DNA of 64,000 nucleotides from Spizellomyces punctatus DAOM BR117 (lineage: Eukaryota; Chytridiomycota; Chytridiomycetes; Spizellomycetales; Spizellomycetaceae): positions 225,912 through 289,911 of the forward strand of contig NW_015971554.1 of assembly GCF_000182565.1 (NCBI RefSeq), given 5' to 3'. Positions 10,368-21,434 of the stretch are shown here, piece by piece. The translations under genes and the position numbers were made by a program. Each line of letters starts with the position of its first letter. The stretch's first letter is position 1. The notes below the pieces were generated by a model. The model was not told the DNA's origin, made no database searches, and saw nothing but the letters and a program-made list of their open reading frames with translations.

Positions 10368-13058
10368 TTAACCTCGTCCCCTCCGTCCCCCATTCGTAAC
10401 CAAAACCACTTTACCTCTCTTTTTGCTTCCCTCGCCAAAAACCGCTTCCTCAAAATCCAACGTCCACCCTTGGTATTCATCCACTGTATACTCATCGTCT
10501 TCTTCAGCTGTAGGCTGAGGTTTTGGGACGCGGGTCCAGGGTGTAGGTGTGGATGTCGTGTGAGCTGCGATGCGGGCAAACGAGTTTGGGTTTGAAGGGG
10601 GAGGGGAGGAGGGAGTTGCGTCTAGCGCGGCGTGGGGAACGTCTAGCGGGATGGAGGGAGGTGATTCCCACGAAGAGGAGAGGGGAAGAGGGGGAGAAGA
10701 GCGTTTACGGTCGCGGTCCTTGTCTTGTTGGTCTTTGCGTTCGAGGGTTCTGTATCTTTTAAGGCGTTGGCTGAGTTCCTCTGAGAAGCACTTGTTGTTA
10801 ACATAGTTTTATGAAACGGGTATACGGCAACTACTTACTCTCGAAAACCTTGCTGGTGGACTTGGAAACGAGCCCTTTCATATCGACCTCACAGAACGTG
10901 ACATCGCACGAAAGGGGTACATGAGAAAGATACTTGCACCGTTTCCTCAAGTCCTGCAATATAGGTAAATAACGCGAAAATGAAGAAAAGGAACACAATC
11001 AGCAGTGACATACCTCATTCATCGTAGACTCTTGCGCGGCAATTACATTGACGTTAATCCGATCCGGGAATCGGTCGTAGCTGCCGTACTCGTGTTTGAG
11101 GATTTTGATGTCCAGAGGGTGGAGGTATAAATGCTGGCCATCGAGTGATTGGTAAAAGTAGTACATGCCGTCTTGGGGCGGTTCATTTTTATGTTTCGGT
11201 GCATTTTGTTTGGATGCCGATGGTTGGGCATGCATTTTGGTCGGGCTCTTGGTAGGACTAGATCCCGTGTTGTCATGTTCCTCATCGTCCGAAAAGGCAG
11301 GCTCATACCCGCCTTGACGAGCCTGTTCTTCTTGAAACTGCTTTGCCTGCACATCCAGGACCTCATCCGTCCAGGTTGGTGGCGGCGGCTCGTCGGATGC
11401 AAGCAGATTAGCGACAGGTGGGACTACCACGGATTTGCCTTTCGTGTTGCCAAGTAGTCGGTTGCTTTTCAGGAGAGCATTCAGTGCTTCCTAAGCAGAG
11501 AATAAGTCTGCGAACTAGAAGCAAAAGACCAACGTGCAAAGATCCCACCTTGACCTCTGTCATGGCAACTTCAATAAACGGCTTTTCGCTTTCCAACCCA
11601 CCGCCACCTGTTCCGCCTACGGCCTTAACCACTGCTTCTTCATTTAAAGCCTCATCGAACATGGCCTTTAGCTCATCCCTTTCGCGTTCCAAAATCTCAA
11701 TTTGAAGATATTCTGGTGAAGACAGCAAGAGTTTTGCAAATGGAACTGCATTGGCGTTTGCAATGGAAGGCGGAGCATTCGTGCCAGCATTAGACCAAGT
11801 GTGGTATGCAAGGCGCGGGAGGGCAATCGTAGAGTTCACCGCACGTTTCATTAATAGCATGCTGACCTGCGCAGGTTTGCCAGGTGTAGCTTTGCCCACC
11901 TCTTGAGTGATAGCAAATTTTGCAGGCTTCAAATCCTTTGCGTAGATGGCGTCGTAGCAAATAGGACATTTGCGCCACTTTTTTTCACCGAGATGGAGGT
12001 AGTGAGTAATACAGGGCCAGCAGTAGACATGACCACACTTTGTCGCTTTGGGTGCGATAGGAGTGGAAAGGCAGATTGGGCAAGACGGAGGTTTCTTATT
12101 ATGGATCGGCACCACCTGTGTTTATATTTCACCCATTAATAGATTTTATGATGACAGAGGCGACATTAGCATACGTACTGCCTGAACAATGTCTTTCCAA
12201 TCGACCACAATATCGGGATCCATCATATTGACAGTATAGTCGCCCTTTTCATCCATCACGAAGCGGAAACTAAAGAAACGGATGAGAGAATGTCATAAAA
12301 CGTGCCGTTATGGATCGTAAACACAGCCCATGAAATATGCCGTAGATACAAGCGACGCAGCGACAGCCGCAACGAGCCGTGGTCCCACCCAGTGTATGGC
12401 AGCACACAAAATGTGCCCCAAGGCGATGGCCATTGAGTTACTTTCTTTTCCCTTATTCCTCTACTTTCGCTGTTTCACTGTTTGCCCCCCATCAATTCAC
12501 TTCATCGTCACCGTCGCGGGACAACGCTCTACTTTTGCCAGCGTATACTCACTTTGCATTGACGAATCGCTCCTTGTTGTAAGGCTCATAATAGACATTG
12601 CTCTTGCGACGGACTGCAGACCTCGATACACCAGGGCGTTGACGGGGCGGGAGTTGAAATCCCAGCAGGTGATTGAGGGAGATTTGACCGCGTTTGTTGG
12701 GCGATCCATAGACTTCTGTCTGTGGCTTTTGCAACAGAGACTTTATAAATTTGTACTTTAGAAAAATAACGCCCAAGCTTACCTCATAGTCATTGATGAA
12801 CGCAGGAACCATAACGTCCTCCTTCTTTCCCTTTTTGCGCTGCTCCTGCTTGCGGGGGCGAGCCTGACTCGACGAAACGGGGCGAGGACCGTAGGAATTG
12901 TTATTATTCTTATACATGTTGGGAGCAGACGTTGAAGAAGAGCGACGAGACGAGTTGCTCGTGGGTTGTTCTTTTACGGAAGAAGCAGAAGAAGAACCAG
13001 AAGACGGCACAAATTCTGTAGCGTAAATGTTCATTTTGCGCGAGTAGTGGTGAGCCAT
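10368..13058 (-). CDS. RING-finger protein of the RNF10/Mag2 family
   Basis: Seven exons (13058-12783, 12719-12553, 12269-12179, 12115-11549, 11490-11014, 10953-10839, 10780-10368) with consistent phases give about 701 residues. Introns are 58-63 bp except one of 283 bp. The N-terminus is basic and Ser-rich. A family-typical VDWKDIVQ segment precedes a C3HC4 RING (about 190-231) with CPIC, CGHVYCWPC and CPIC. After it come the long helical region and a segment ending in FYQSLDGQHLYLHPLDIKIL that is characteristic of RNF10/Mag2. The last exon is proline-rich and ends in an RGRG tail. Family members are putative E3 ubiquitin ligases, and metazoan and yeast homologues are linked to ubiquitination of 40S ribosomal proteins. 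Length is close to yeast Mag2. Confidence 0.9.
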
Positions 13059-13948
13059 TATTGTCTAGCTCGTTTTTTTCCGTTCTCTCTCACACCAGCA
13101 CGACAAGAGATGCGTAAGGGGCGCAAGAGTGAATGACTCGTAGTAGGACGACTGCGACAAGCAGCAACGGGAGAGTTTACAAGGCGGTTGTGAGTGTTCC
13201 ATTTAAGCAACGAGGGCAGCCATGATGAAAAGAGTGACAAGAATAAGGTTATAACGAGCAAGTATAAATGTATCAGTAAAAGTAGGATAAAAAAGCAAAG
13301 ATTATTATGTGGAATGGGAAACGAAAATGATGGGAGTCCAAATGCCTGATTGCAGGAAAGCTCGCTCGACTCCCCAAAAGGAAGAGTTTACGAGACAAAC
13401 CGACCGGAATGTGAGCATGTGACTGTGCCATGACCTACTATGACTGTGCCGTACATAATTGAAATCCAATCCACGCGCTCTCTCGAGGCTCGTGTTCGTT
13501 TGTTGACAATGAACAAAGGGCCATCGGAGAAGGTGATGGATAGGCAACAAAGCCGCGACGTTCTCGCAGCAGCAGAGGATGGGTATTGGGTGCTATTGCA
13601 AGATGTGAACATCATTGTGTCATTTGTATGAAATACTTTGGATGCACCCATGGATAGAGTGAAATGACAGATAGCAGCAGGTGTTTTTTGTGCGTGAACT
13701 GGAATGCATAAATCCATTTGCTTCCAAACAAGGCCCGTAAGAGGCCGTAGGACGTCGCTCGCCAGGGCTGCCAGGGCCTACAGATGACACTCATCCATAC
13801 TCCACAAGAACGCTCGGACTTGCTATGGACGCGTCACGTGACGTTGTTGATGACCTCAGGGTCTGATGACCATGACTTGTTCCCATTGCCCGTCGTTCTT
13901 CTCCACACATCTCTCCCTCCTCATTTGCCCGTTGAAACTTTGATCAAA
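13059..13948. other. Intergenic between divergent genes
   Basis: Shared upstream region of the RNF10-like gene (-) and the small cysteine-rich gene (+). No convincing coding sequence seen. Confidence 0.5.
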
Positions 13949-14166
13949 ATGTGTCGTCGTGTGAAATGTGAAAAGTGCGACAAGTATACGTGGGCTGGTA
14001 AGTCCTTGCTGTCAACATTCTTGCTTGCGTCCGAAATGTTGACCTCTCTCGCAACACAGGATGCGGACAGCATATTGACCAAGCCCTCGCAGGTCTCAAG
14101 CCGGAAGAAATCTGCAACTGTAAAGATAAGCAGAAGCAGAGTGACAAGACGGCAGGGCATTCGTAG
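13949..14166 (+). CDS. Tiny conserved Cys-rich protein (MCxRVxCxxC...TWAGCG type)
   Basis: Two exons (13949-13997 and 14060-14166) separated by a 62-bp GTAAGT..CAG intron encode 51 residues. The start MCRRVKCEKCDKYTWAGCG and the later HIDQALAGLKPEEICNC match a small conserved family found in bacteria, plants and fungi that I recognise by its CxxC, TWAGCG(x)H and terminal CxC pattern. The cysteines suggest a zinc-binding fold. No biochemical role is known to me. The gene is easy to miss because neither exon is long enough to stand out alone. The C-terminus is short and polar. Confidence 0.8.
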
Positions 14167-14587
14167 AGCTCGCCTCGAACACTGCCGCGTAGAGTAGTTT
14201 AGAAGCCCATTGTAGCAATTCTTTTGTGGGGAATAAGCGCTCCACAACAGAGTCGGTTGAACACGTGATACATCATTGACTAAATGCACGTGACCATATT
14301 CGTTGCTATGGCAATTAAAAGTGGGAAAGTTTCTGTGCCATTCAGCTGCGTTCATTCGAATTGTTTTTTTCGGACGAGACGATTTGATGCGTTGGGCATT
14401 TGGGCTGCTGCTGCTGCTAGGCTGCTAGGGATTGTTGCTAACGAATTATTCGAGGACTCGACGGGCACATTTCTGCCAAGAGATCCCACACATACGCACT
14501 CTCTCTTCTTAGGCTCGCCTCGCTTCACGGACTGTGTGTACGGGCTTGCACTCGAATTCCACCTTGTTCATCCCCTAGTGCGATATA
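14167..14587. other. Intergenic, upstream of eIF3c
   Basis: No gene seen. It contains a run of GCTGCT repeats near 14405-14430 and is the presumptive eIF3c promoter. Confidence 0.4.
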
Positions 14588-17546
14588 ATGTCCCGTTTCT
14601 TTCGTGGCGGAGAGTCCAGCTCTGAATCAGAGTCAGAGTCAGACTTTTCCTCTTCGTCTTCTGAAGACGAACGCAGCAGCAAGAATGCTTCCGACGCCAG
14701 CTCAGACGATGGCGGCTCATCCGATTCGGACTCGGACGAAAATGCGCCGAGAAAAGGAGCGGGTGGTGCGAGCCGATTTATGCGTGGGTTTGCGGGATCA
14801 GACTCGGATGACAGTGACGCAGAAGACAAAAAGCGGGTCGTCAAATCTGCAAGAGACAAGCGGTTTGATGATATGCGGAACTCTGTAAAGGCTCTCAAGA
14901 ATGCTGAAAAGATCAATGACTGGGTTGCCATTCAAAATGGTAGGAACTGCAACTGAATGACGCCAACTCGTCTTCTCGCTGATCTCTATCTGCAGAGTTT
15001 GAAAAGCTGAACAAGGCCTACTCAAAGGCTAACGCCATCATTCAGCGAGAAGGCGTGCCACGATTCTACATCCGAGCCATTGCTCAACTGGAAGACTTTT
15101 TGAAGGAAACCTTGACAAATAAGGATGCAATCAAAAAAATGAATGCATCGTCATCTCGTGCGTTGAATGCCATGAAGCAAAAGTTGCGCAAGCACAACAA
15201 ACAGCACGAAGCAGATATTGAAAAGTGGCGCGCGGTATGTGTCGAGTTTTGTGTGGGAATGTTTTTATGCCTTGTCCTTCTTGTCCTAATCCTTGTCCAT
15301 AGAACCCTGTGACGGAGGCAGCGTCTGCTGACGAAGCTGCGAAAAAGGCAGCCCAAGAGGCTAGCTCCGAGGATGAGTCTTCAGATGAGTCAGAAGACGA
15401 GAAGCCGGCAGGTCGCTCAAAGTGGGTCAAGGGCGGAGACTCAGAAACAGACGAGTTTGAGAAACCCAAGCAGCGAACAAAGAAGAAGGGATCCAAAGCC
15501 GCAGCCGCGGCTGCTGAGGAAAAGGGGGAGCCGGGTGATTTCCAGGTGGTCGGCAAAGGTGGAAAAGTCTTTGATGTCAAGCCTGAAAACTTGTTCAAAA
15601 AACTGAGGGAGATCATTGAGGCTCGTGGTAAAAAGGTGTGTACATCTCACTACTGCATATTGTTTTATTGTTTGTATGCTAATAACATGCTTGATTTTCA
15701 GTCTACTGATCGTCAACTGCAAATGCAACATTTGGAGCGCATCTTGGAAGTTGCCAGTACCCCCTACCAAAAGGTCAAAGTCCTTCTTGCCCTCGTTCCC
15801 TCGCGATTCGACTCTGCCCCATCTTCGACAGGTTACATGGCCGTGGACGTGTGGAAGAGTGCTTCAGGAGAGCTGAACCAATTGTTTGGCTACCTTGAGG
15901 AGCACACCAACATTCGCATCGTCGAAATGTCGGAGGAAGAGGACGAGGAGGATGTTGCTGAAGAAAAGTTTAAGAATGCGGACACTGTAACGATCCGGGC
16001 CAGCTTGAGCTCATTGATTGACCGTATCGACGACGAGTTCACCAAATCCCTCCAGCACATTGACCCCCATACCCTGGATTACATCAACCGATTGAGGGAT
16101 GAGACTGTCCTTTACGCTCTCATTGTCCGCGCCCAAAAGTACTTTGAGCGCATTGACTTTGACCTTGCTGTGGACCATACAAAGATGCGGCGCGTCGAGC
16201 ACTTGTACTACAAACCTGACGCGGTCATCCAGGCCGTCGAAAAGGAAGTCCGGAACCTGTATCCCGCTCTCAACGAGGCGCTTGAGGAGCCTGTGGCACT
16301 GGTCGATCACCTGTGCACAAGCTTGTACAAGACCAGCACGGACCGCATTAGAACACGCTCACTTCTCTGCCATGTGTACCACCTCGCCCTTCATGACAAG
16401 TTTGAAAAGGCGCGCGACATGATGCTCATGTCTCACCTTCAGGACCACGTGGCGCAAACAGAGGTATCTACCCAGATCCTTTTCAACCGGACCATGGCGC
16501 AGATTGGTTTGTGTGCTTTCCGATGTGGAATGGTCAAGGAAACCGCCAACGCATTGCAAGAAATTTCGTCATCTGGAAAGGTCAAGGAACTGTTGGCTCA
16601 GGGTGTGCAGCTGCAAAAGTACTCTGACAAGACGCCCGAACAAGAGAAACTGGAAAAGCAACGGCAATTGCCTTTCCACATGCACATCAACCTGGAATTG
16701 CTGGAATGCGTTTACCTAACGTGCTCCATGTTGCTGGAGATTCCAAACATGGCCGCCAATGCGCACGAACCCCGTCGCAAGGTGATTAGCAAACCATTCC
16801 GGAGAATGTTGGATTACAATGAGCGTCAAGTCTTTACTGGTATGTGTGATGCTGTGTTTCCATTCTGTGGGTTTGTTGATGGAAACCAACTAAATGTGTC
16901 CACCTACATAGGCCCCCCAGAAAACACGCGCGACCACATTATGGGCGCTGCGAAAGCCCTGGCCGCCGGCGAATGGCAGCGCTGCCGGGACTTGATCCAC
17001 GCCATTAAGATCTGGGATCTCGTGCCCAACACGGAAAAGATCAAGGAAATGCTCACCGAAAAGATTCAAGAAGAGGGTCTCCGGACGTACTTTTTCACCT
17101 ACTCCCCTTACTACGATTCCCTGGGCATTGAGCAACTCGCCTCCATGTTCTCGCTTCCCGTACCCCAAGTCCGCGCCACCGTCTCCCGCATGATCATCAA
17201 CGAAGAACTGCATGCCTCCATTGACCAGCCGACAAACTCTGTCGTCCTGCACCGTGCCGGACCGGGTGTCGAGACATCTCGCCTGGAATTCTTGGCAGGT
17301 CTATACGCGGACAAGGTGAGCAGTTTTGTAGAGTCCAATGAAAAGCTCCTGGAGAGTCGGTCCATGTTGCTTGGTTTGCAGCAACAGCAGCAGCAGAGAG
17401 ATTTCAGGTCACGTGGTGGCGAGAGAGCGCATGGTGGGTACCGTGGGGGTGAAAGACGGGGTGGACGCCAAGGTGCATATGGGGGTGAAAGAGGCGGACG
17501 GGGCGGGCGTTCTGGGAGAGGACAGGGACAGCGTGCTGGGCGATAA
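14588..17546 (+). CDS. NIP1: Eukaryotic translation initiation factor 3 subunit C
   Basis: Five exons (14588-14939, 14996-15234, 15303-15635, 15702-16839, 16912-17546) give 898 residues, the usual eIF3c size. The protein starts MSRFFRGG, followed by the family's acidic Ser-rich N-terminus that binds eIF1 and eIF5. A second acidic stretch and an Ala/Lys-rich linker follow. The large helical domain begins near STDRQLQMQHLERILE and ends in a PCI domain (motifs NERQVFTGPPENTR and FFTYSPYYDSLGIEQLA). The C-terminus is a Gln run and an RGG-rich tail (RGGER, GGYRGGERRGG). It is a core subunit of the eIF3 scaffold on the 40S ribosome. Two of the introns have lengths divisible by three, so intron retention would not shift the frame. 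Confidence 0.97.
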
Positions 17547-17563
17547 GCTGGTGGGCTCTCTCG

Positions 17564-17589
17564 GTGTGTGTGTGTGTGTGTGTGTGTGT
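17564..17589. repeat. (GT)13 microsatellite in the eIF3c 3' region
   Basis: An uninterrupted GT run begins about 18 bp after the eIF3c stop codon and so probably lies in its 3' UTR. Confidence 0.95.
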
Positions 17590-18012
17590 AATCAATGGTG
17601 TGTGTAATGTATATCATAGAGTGGGATTCTGTTTATGCAAGATGGTACGGCGTTTTTTTTGATGTTGGTGAATACGTGTTGGTTTCTTCATCTTTCTTTT
17701 TCATGTGCGATTTATTGCTTCTCGCGAGTTGTGTTGTGTGGATTTCAAGGGAGTATTCGTTATGGGTAGCTCAGTGAGGCGACTGCGTAGCGCCCAATCA
17801 ACTTTATGCTTGAAGACCTGGCTTACAATGCGACCGACTGTCCGTTCGCACCATGGTTGGTTACGCATTACGACATTGCTTTCCAGCTCATGAAGAGCAG
17901 AAGTGTCCAATAAACCATGCAAACCAATATTTATACGACATTTACAGTTATTGATTGCGCATTGTTTAACAATCCAATCATCCGATACATTTTACAACTT
18001 TTAGATCCATTC
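17590..18012. other. Intergenic between convergent genes
   Basis: No gene seen. This is the 3' region shared by eIF3c (+) and the first KGG protein (-). Confidence 0.4.
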
Positions 18013-18393
18013 CTAACCCCTCGCCCCAGATCCACCCTTTGAAGCAATCTCCTTCTGTAAACCAAGAGTTAAAACTAATACCTTGAACAAAAAACAAAAA
18101 CAAAGCAAAAACAAACCTGTCGCTCCGGATCCCGCTCCTTCATACTCGCAAACCCCTGCCGACCTCCATAAGTAATAATCTCATCCTCCTTTGTTGCAGT
18201 CTGCGATAAAGGTTTTTCGTCTGGCATGGGGTTTTGGGATCGGGTGTTGTGGGCGGGTTCCGAATAGGTTGTTGGGACTTGGTCCCTGTCTTGGTAGGCT
18301 TGGTTTTCCTTTTATTTTTTTGGTTGTTAGAGTTGGTTTGGATGTGTGTTGAGTGAAGAGATGTATTTTCTTTACCTGGTTGTTGGATGACAT
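18013..18393 (-). CDS. Small KGG-motif stress protein 1 (con-10/GsiB-like)
   Basis: Three exons (18393-18376, 18308-18117, 18054-18013) encode 83 residues beginning MSSNNQ. Exon 1 has only 18 coding bases. The protein is very hydrophilic. It ends in one copy of the KGG stress motif: GGRQGFASMKERDPERQKEI, then ASKGGSGARG. Splice junctions preserve the frame at both introns (67 and 62 bp). This repeat is typical of bacterial general stress protein GsiB and of the Neurospora conidiation protein con-10, which are linked to desiccation and late development. It is one of three such genes within 3.2 kb. Confidence 0.78.
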
Positions 18394-19473
18394 GGTGGTG
18401 GTGTTTGATAGAGTGTTTTGATGTTCAAAGTGCTCAAAAGTACGAGAGTCAAGAGTGGAAACCTCACATTTGTGGTTTATATTTAATAAGCACTGGGATA
18501 ATGGGCTCAACAAAACCATATAGCGTCACCCAACAATGATGCAAACATCTCGTCTTTAAAAAACCTTTGCTGTTGGGTCACCATGACTTCACCTTAAAGG
18601 TATGATGTTGAGTGGGGTAAAGAAGGCGACGACAAGCCCTAATGTGGGTGGTTAAGCGCGTCCGTCGATTCGGAAAAACTACTTTTCGATGACTTGTCCA
18701 ATGGAAAATAACTGTTTTTTGAATGATGACGGAAGGGTGTAATAGGGTATTAATGGACAAAGGCTTTCTTTGATTGAATGGTGTACGAGGTGTTCGTTGG
18801 AGATGGTTTGAATAACGAAAAGAATCCGTAATCGTCATCTGTAATGCGGGACTGTTAGAGAGAAATTGGGACTGGGTTCTGGTAAATGGATGTTCAAATG
18901 CCTCTTGCAGTTTGACGCATAATATATGTGGACTGACGATGGCCTTCGGAATAATATTCTTATTCCTACTTTGATGGGAAGGCAACACTCTGGCCTTGAA
19001 AATGACCCAGAACGACCGTGAACTCTGGGTGAACTGTGTTCATAGTTGAGACAACCTCTCTAAATGTGAAATGTCGTAAATGGATCACTTGAATGGCCTG
19101 CAGGGGTTTTAGGTGGTGGAGCATCTTCGAGTCTCAGCTCAAAGGCCATGCTTTATGGATTTTTCAACAAGGGTGATGGTCTGGTTATGAAGGTTCAATT
19201 TGTGGAGATCTAACCGAGCTCGTTTTTGCCAATGCATTGAACATGATTTGCATTACCCATTCTCCACCTCAACCCAGTGAACAAGGTAACAAGTTTTTGC
19301 GTGCATTCAAAAACACGAGAACATTCAGAACGGCAATTGCCAAAAAACACAAGAAACGTGGTTTAAACAGCAGCCAACACTTTTTATTTAAGACCTGCCC
19401 GCCAAAAAAAAAAAAAAAAAACACTTTTATACAAGAAACTTCAACCCTCGTCATTCAACCCGATCATCCTCCT
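18394..19473. other. Intergenic within the KGG cluster
   Basis: No coding region supported. It contains an 18-A run at 19404-19421. It is the likely promoter of KGG protein 1 (-) and the 3' flank of KGG protein 2 (-). Confidence 0.45.
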
Positions 19474-19855
19474 CTATTCTCGGACGTTGTCCAAGTTTTC
19501 GTGCGGGTTGGGAGTCGGTTTGGCCGTCCCTTTGGATGAATTATGGCCACCCTTCCTTGAAATCTCCTCCTAAAACAACAAATCTTGTCAATCACAAACA
19601 CTGAGGTTGCTCTTCCAACATGAACGGATATGAACGTACATGTTTCTCATGGGGATAATTCTCACTAGCAAATCCCCTGTTTTGTCCTGTTCCAAAGTCG
19701 TTGGGATGTTCACCTGTTTCTGCCTCATCCTTGAATTCCCTGTCAAAGGAGCCAATAAGGCCGGGGTCTTCGCGTTCGACGGCGAGAGTGGGTTCCTGTT
19801 CGCCGTAGGGATATCCGCCAGAGCCGGCGTGAGAGGGGTTCTTTGGTGCTGGCAT
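19474..19855 (-). CDS. Small KGG-motif stress protein 2
   Basis: Two exons (19855-19640 and 19569-19474) with a 70-bp intron encode 103 residues. The first 70 residues are polar and Gly/Glu/Asp-rich with no hydrophobic core. The KGG motif spans the splice site: GFASENYPHEKH in exon 1 joins EEISRKGGHNSSKG in exon 2. The intron lies at the same place in the motif as in KGG protein 1, between the loop and the EI-S-KGG helix. This shared intron supports common descent. It is presumably an intrinsically disordered stress protein, and the role is inferred from motif family only. Confidence 0.78.
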
Positions 19856-20663
19856 TTGTGTAGTTTGTGGATTGGATAGACTTGTATAGTGGTAAAATGT
19901 AGGTTTTGCAATACTCTTGTTTGTTTTTAAGGCAGTGCAAATGTGAACCGGCCGGATGCTTCCCCCTTTGTCTTTTATATGGGATTACAGATATTTATTC
20001 CGCAAGTTTTCGATGCCATTGGGGGGGCAAATGGGTGGGTGGAAAAAGTAAAGCCCACCAAAAGGAACACTCCACACGACGCGATTCTCCAAATGCCATC
20101 ATCATGATCATCATTTCAACATCAGGACAACCCATTGGAACAAACACAAGAGTGGCATGAAAGTTACCGCCCACCCCCCCCCCCCCCCCACTTTTTATTG
20201 GATCCAATGGAAGAATTGAAGAACAAAAAAAGGGAAAAGTAAGGGCTTTCTAGTAAAAAGGGCGGATTGCAAGCAAACGCGCCCCGCCCTCGTAAACATC
20301 CCTTTCCAGCATCACATTACACACATCACTTAACACACACAATTGGGAAGGAAATAACCACTGAAACTTTGGAGATGCAAAAGGGCCCCACCACGCAGCC
20401 CATCATGAACCCAAAAACATTTATGCATCATCATGGCGTAAAACCGGCACAGAGACGGAAAAAAAAGAAAATGACGAGACATGACGTCTTGTAGAGTTAT
20501 CGTCCAAAGGAGTCCGGGCTTGACCTTCAAAAGACTGATGTGCTTAAATAGCCGCAAAACAGGTCGAACCATTCCTCTTATCAACCTTGAAACTCAAAAA
20601 CGTGCGCAAAAGAGGATATCTCACATCTAACCCAACACACCCCAATCACTGCACTTTGTAATC
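19856..20663. other. Intergenic between divergent KGG genes 2 and 3
   Basis: Shared upstream region of KGG proteins 2 (-) and 3 (+). It contains a 16-base poly-C run at 20174-20189. No gene seen. Confidence 0.5.
20174..20189. repeat. Poly-C run (C16)
   Basis: A homopolymer of 16 C, directly visible. It lies between divergent stress genes and is prone to sequencing error or length variation. Confidence 0.85.
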
Positions 20664-21165
20664 ATGTCGACCTCCAACAACAACCGTAAGTCCATTGATT
20701 CAAAATTGCAAAAATATGTATTGCAACTTAAAACCTTGTTTTTGAGCAGCCGGTAACTTTGCCAACCGTCCCAAGGAAGAAGTGCGAGAAATTGCCTCAA
20801 AGGGAGGACACGCCAGTCACTCATCGGCTGCCAACAACCGTAAGTATTTTGATTGAAACTGCGCATCAAAATGAAACTTTCTCGGCTTATTTTTATCGCA
20901 TATTTCCCCGTTAACAGCCGGAAACTTTGCGAACCGCCCCAAGGAAGAAGTACGTGAAATAGCGGCCAAGGGCGGACATGCCAGTCACTCTGGTGGATTC
21001 GCTTCAATGGATCCCGAGAAACAGCGCGAGATTGCTTCAATGGGAGGAAAAGCCGCCCATGCAAGTGGACATGCGCATGAATTCACTTCCGAAGAGGCTA
21101 GAGAAGCAGGAAGGAAAGGTGGACGGGCTCGGGGAGGTGCGCAGGACGACGACGATGAAGAATAA
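20664..21165 (+). CDS. Multi-repeat KGG stress protein 3 (con-10/GsiB-like)
   Basis: Three exons (20664-20685, 20750-20839, 20918-21165) encode 119 residues. It starts MSTSNNN and carries tandem KGG repeats: PGNFANRPKEEVREIASKGG, the same unit again with IAAKGG, then GFASMDPEKQREIASMGGK, and a final AREAGRKGGRARGG before an acidic tail. Exon 2 encodes exactly one repeat. Introns 1 and 2 are both phase 1 and sit at the same codon (AAC C|..CC GG), so the repeat grew by exon duplication. This is the most typical member of the family in the cluster. Its close relatives are hydrophilic stress or spore proteins. Confidence 0.92.
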
Positions 21166-21434
21166 AAAACCCCAACATGTATCTTTGTAAATACAAAAAA
21201 ATAACTTTGAAAAACTCCTACTTTTGAATTGAAACTCTTGACCGCACGTTAGATAATCATGTCGTAAGCACGTCAAATGAAATGATTGCCATATACAGTT
21301 AAATGAGATTCCGTTGCTGAGTTTTATTTGGAGAGCTCCCCCGTCCCCCGTCTTGAGCGTTTCGTCGTCGTCTGTACTTCCGGTCGTTGCATTTGGGTTT
21401 TGGGTTTTTGGTCTGTAGAGCGGTCTTGTCGAGC

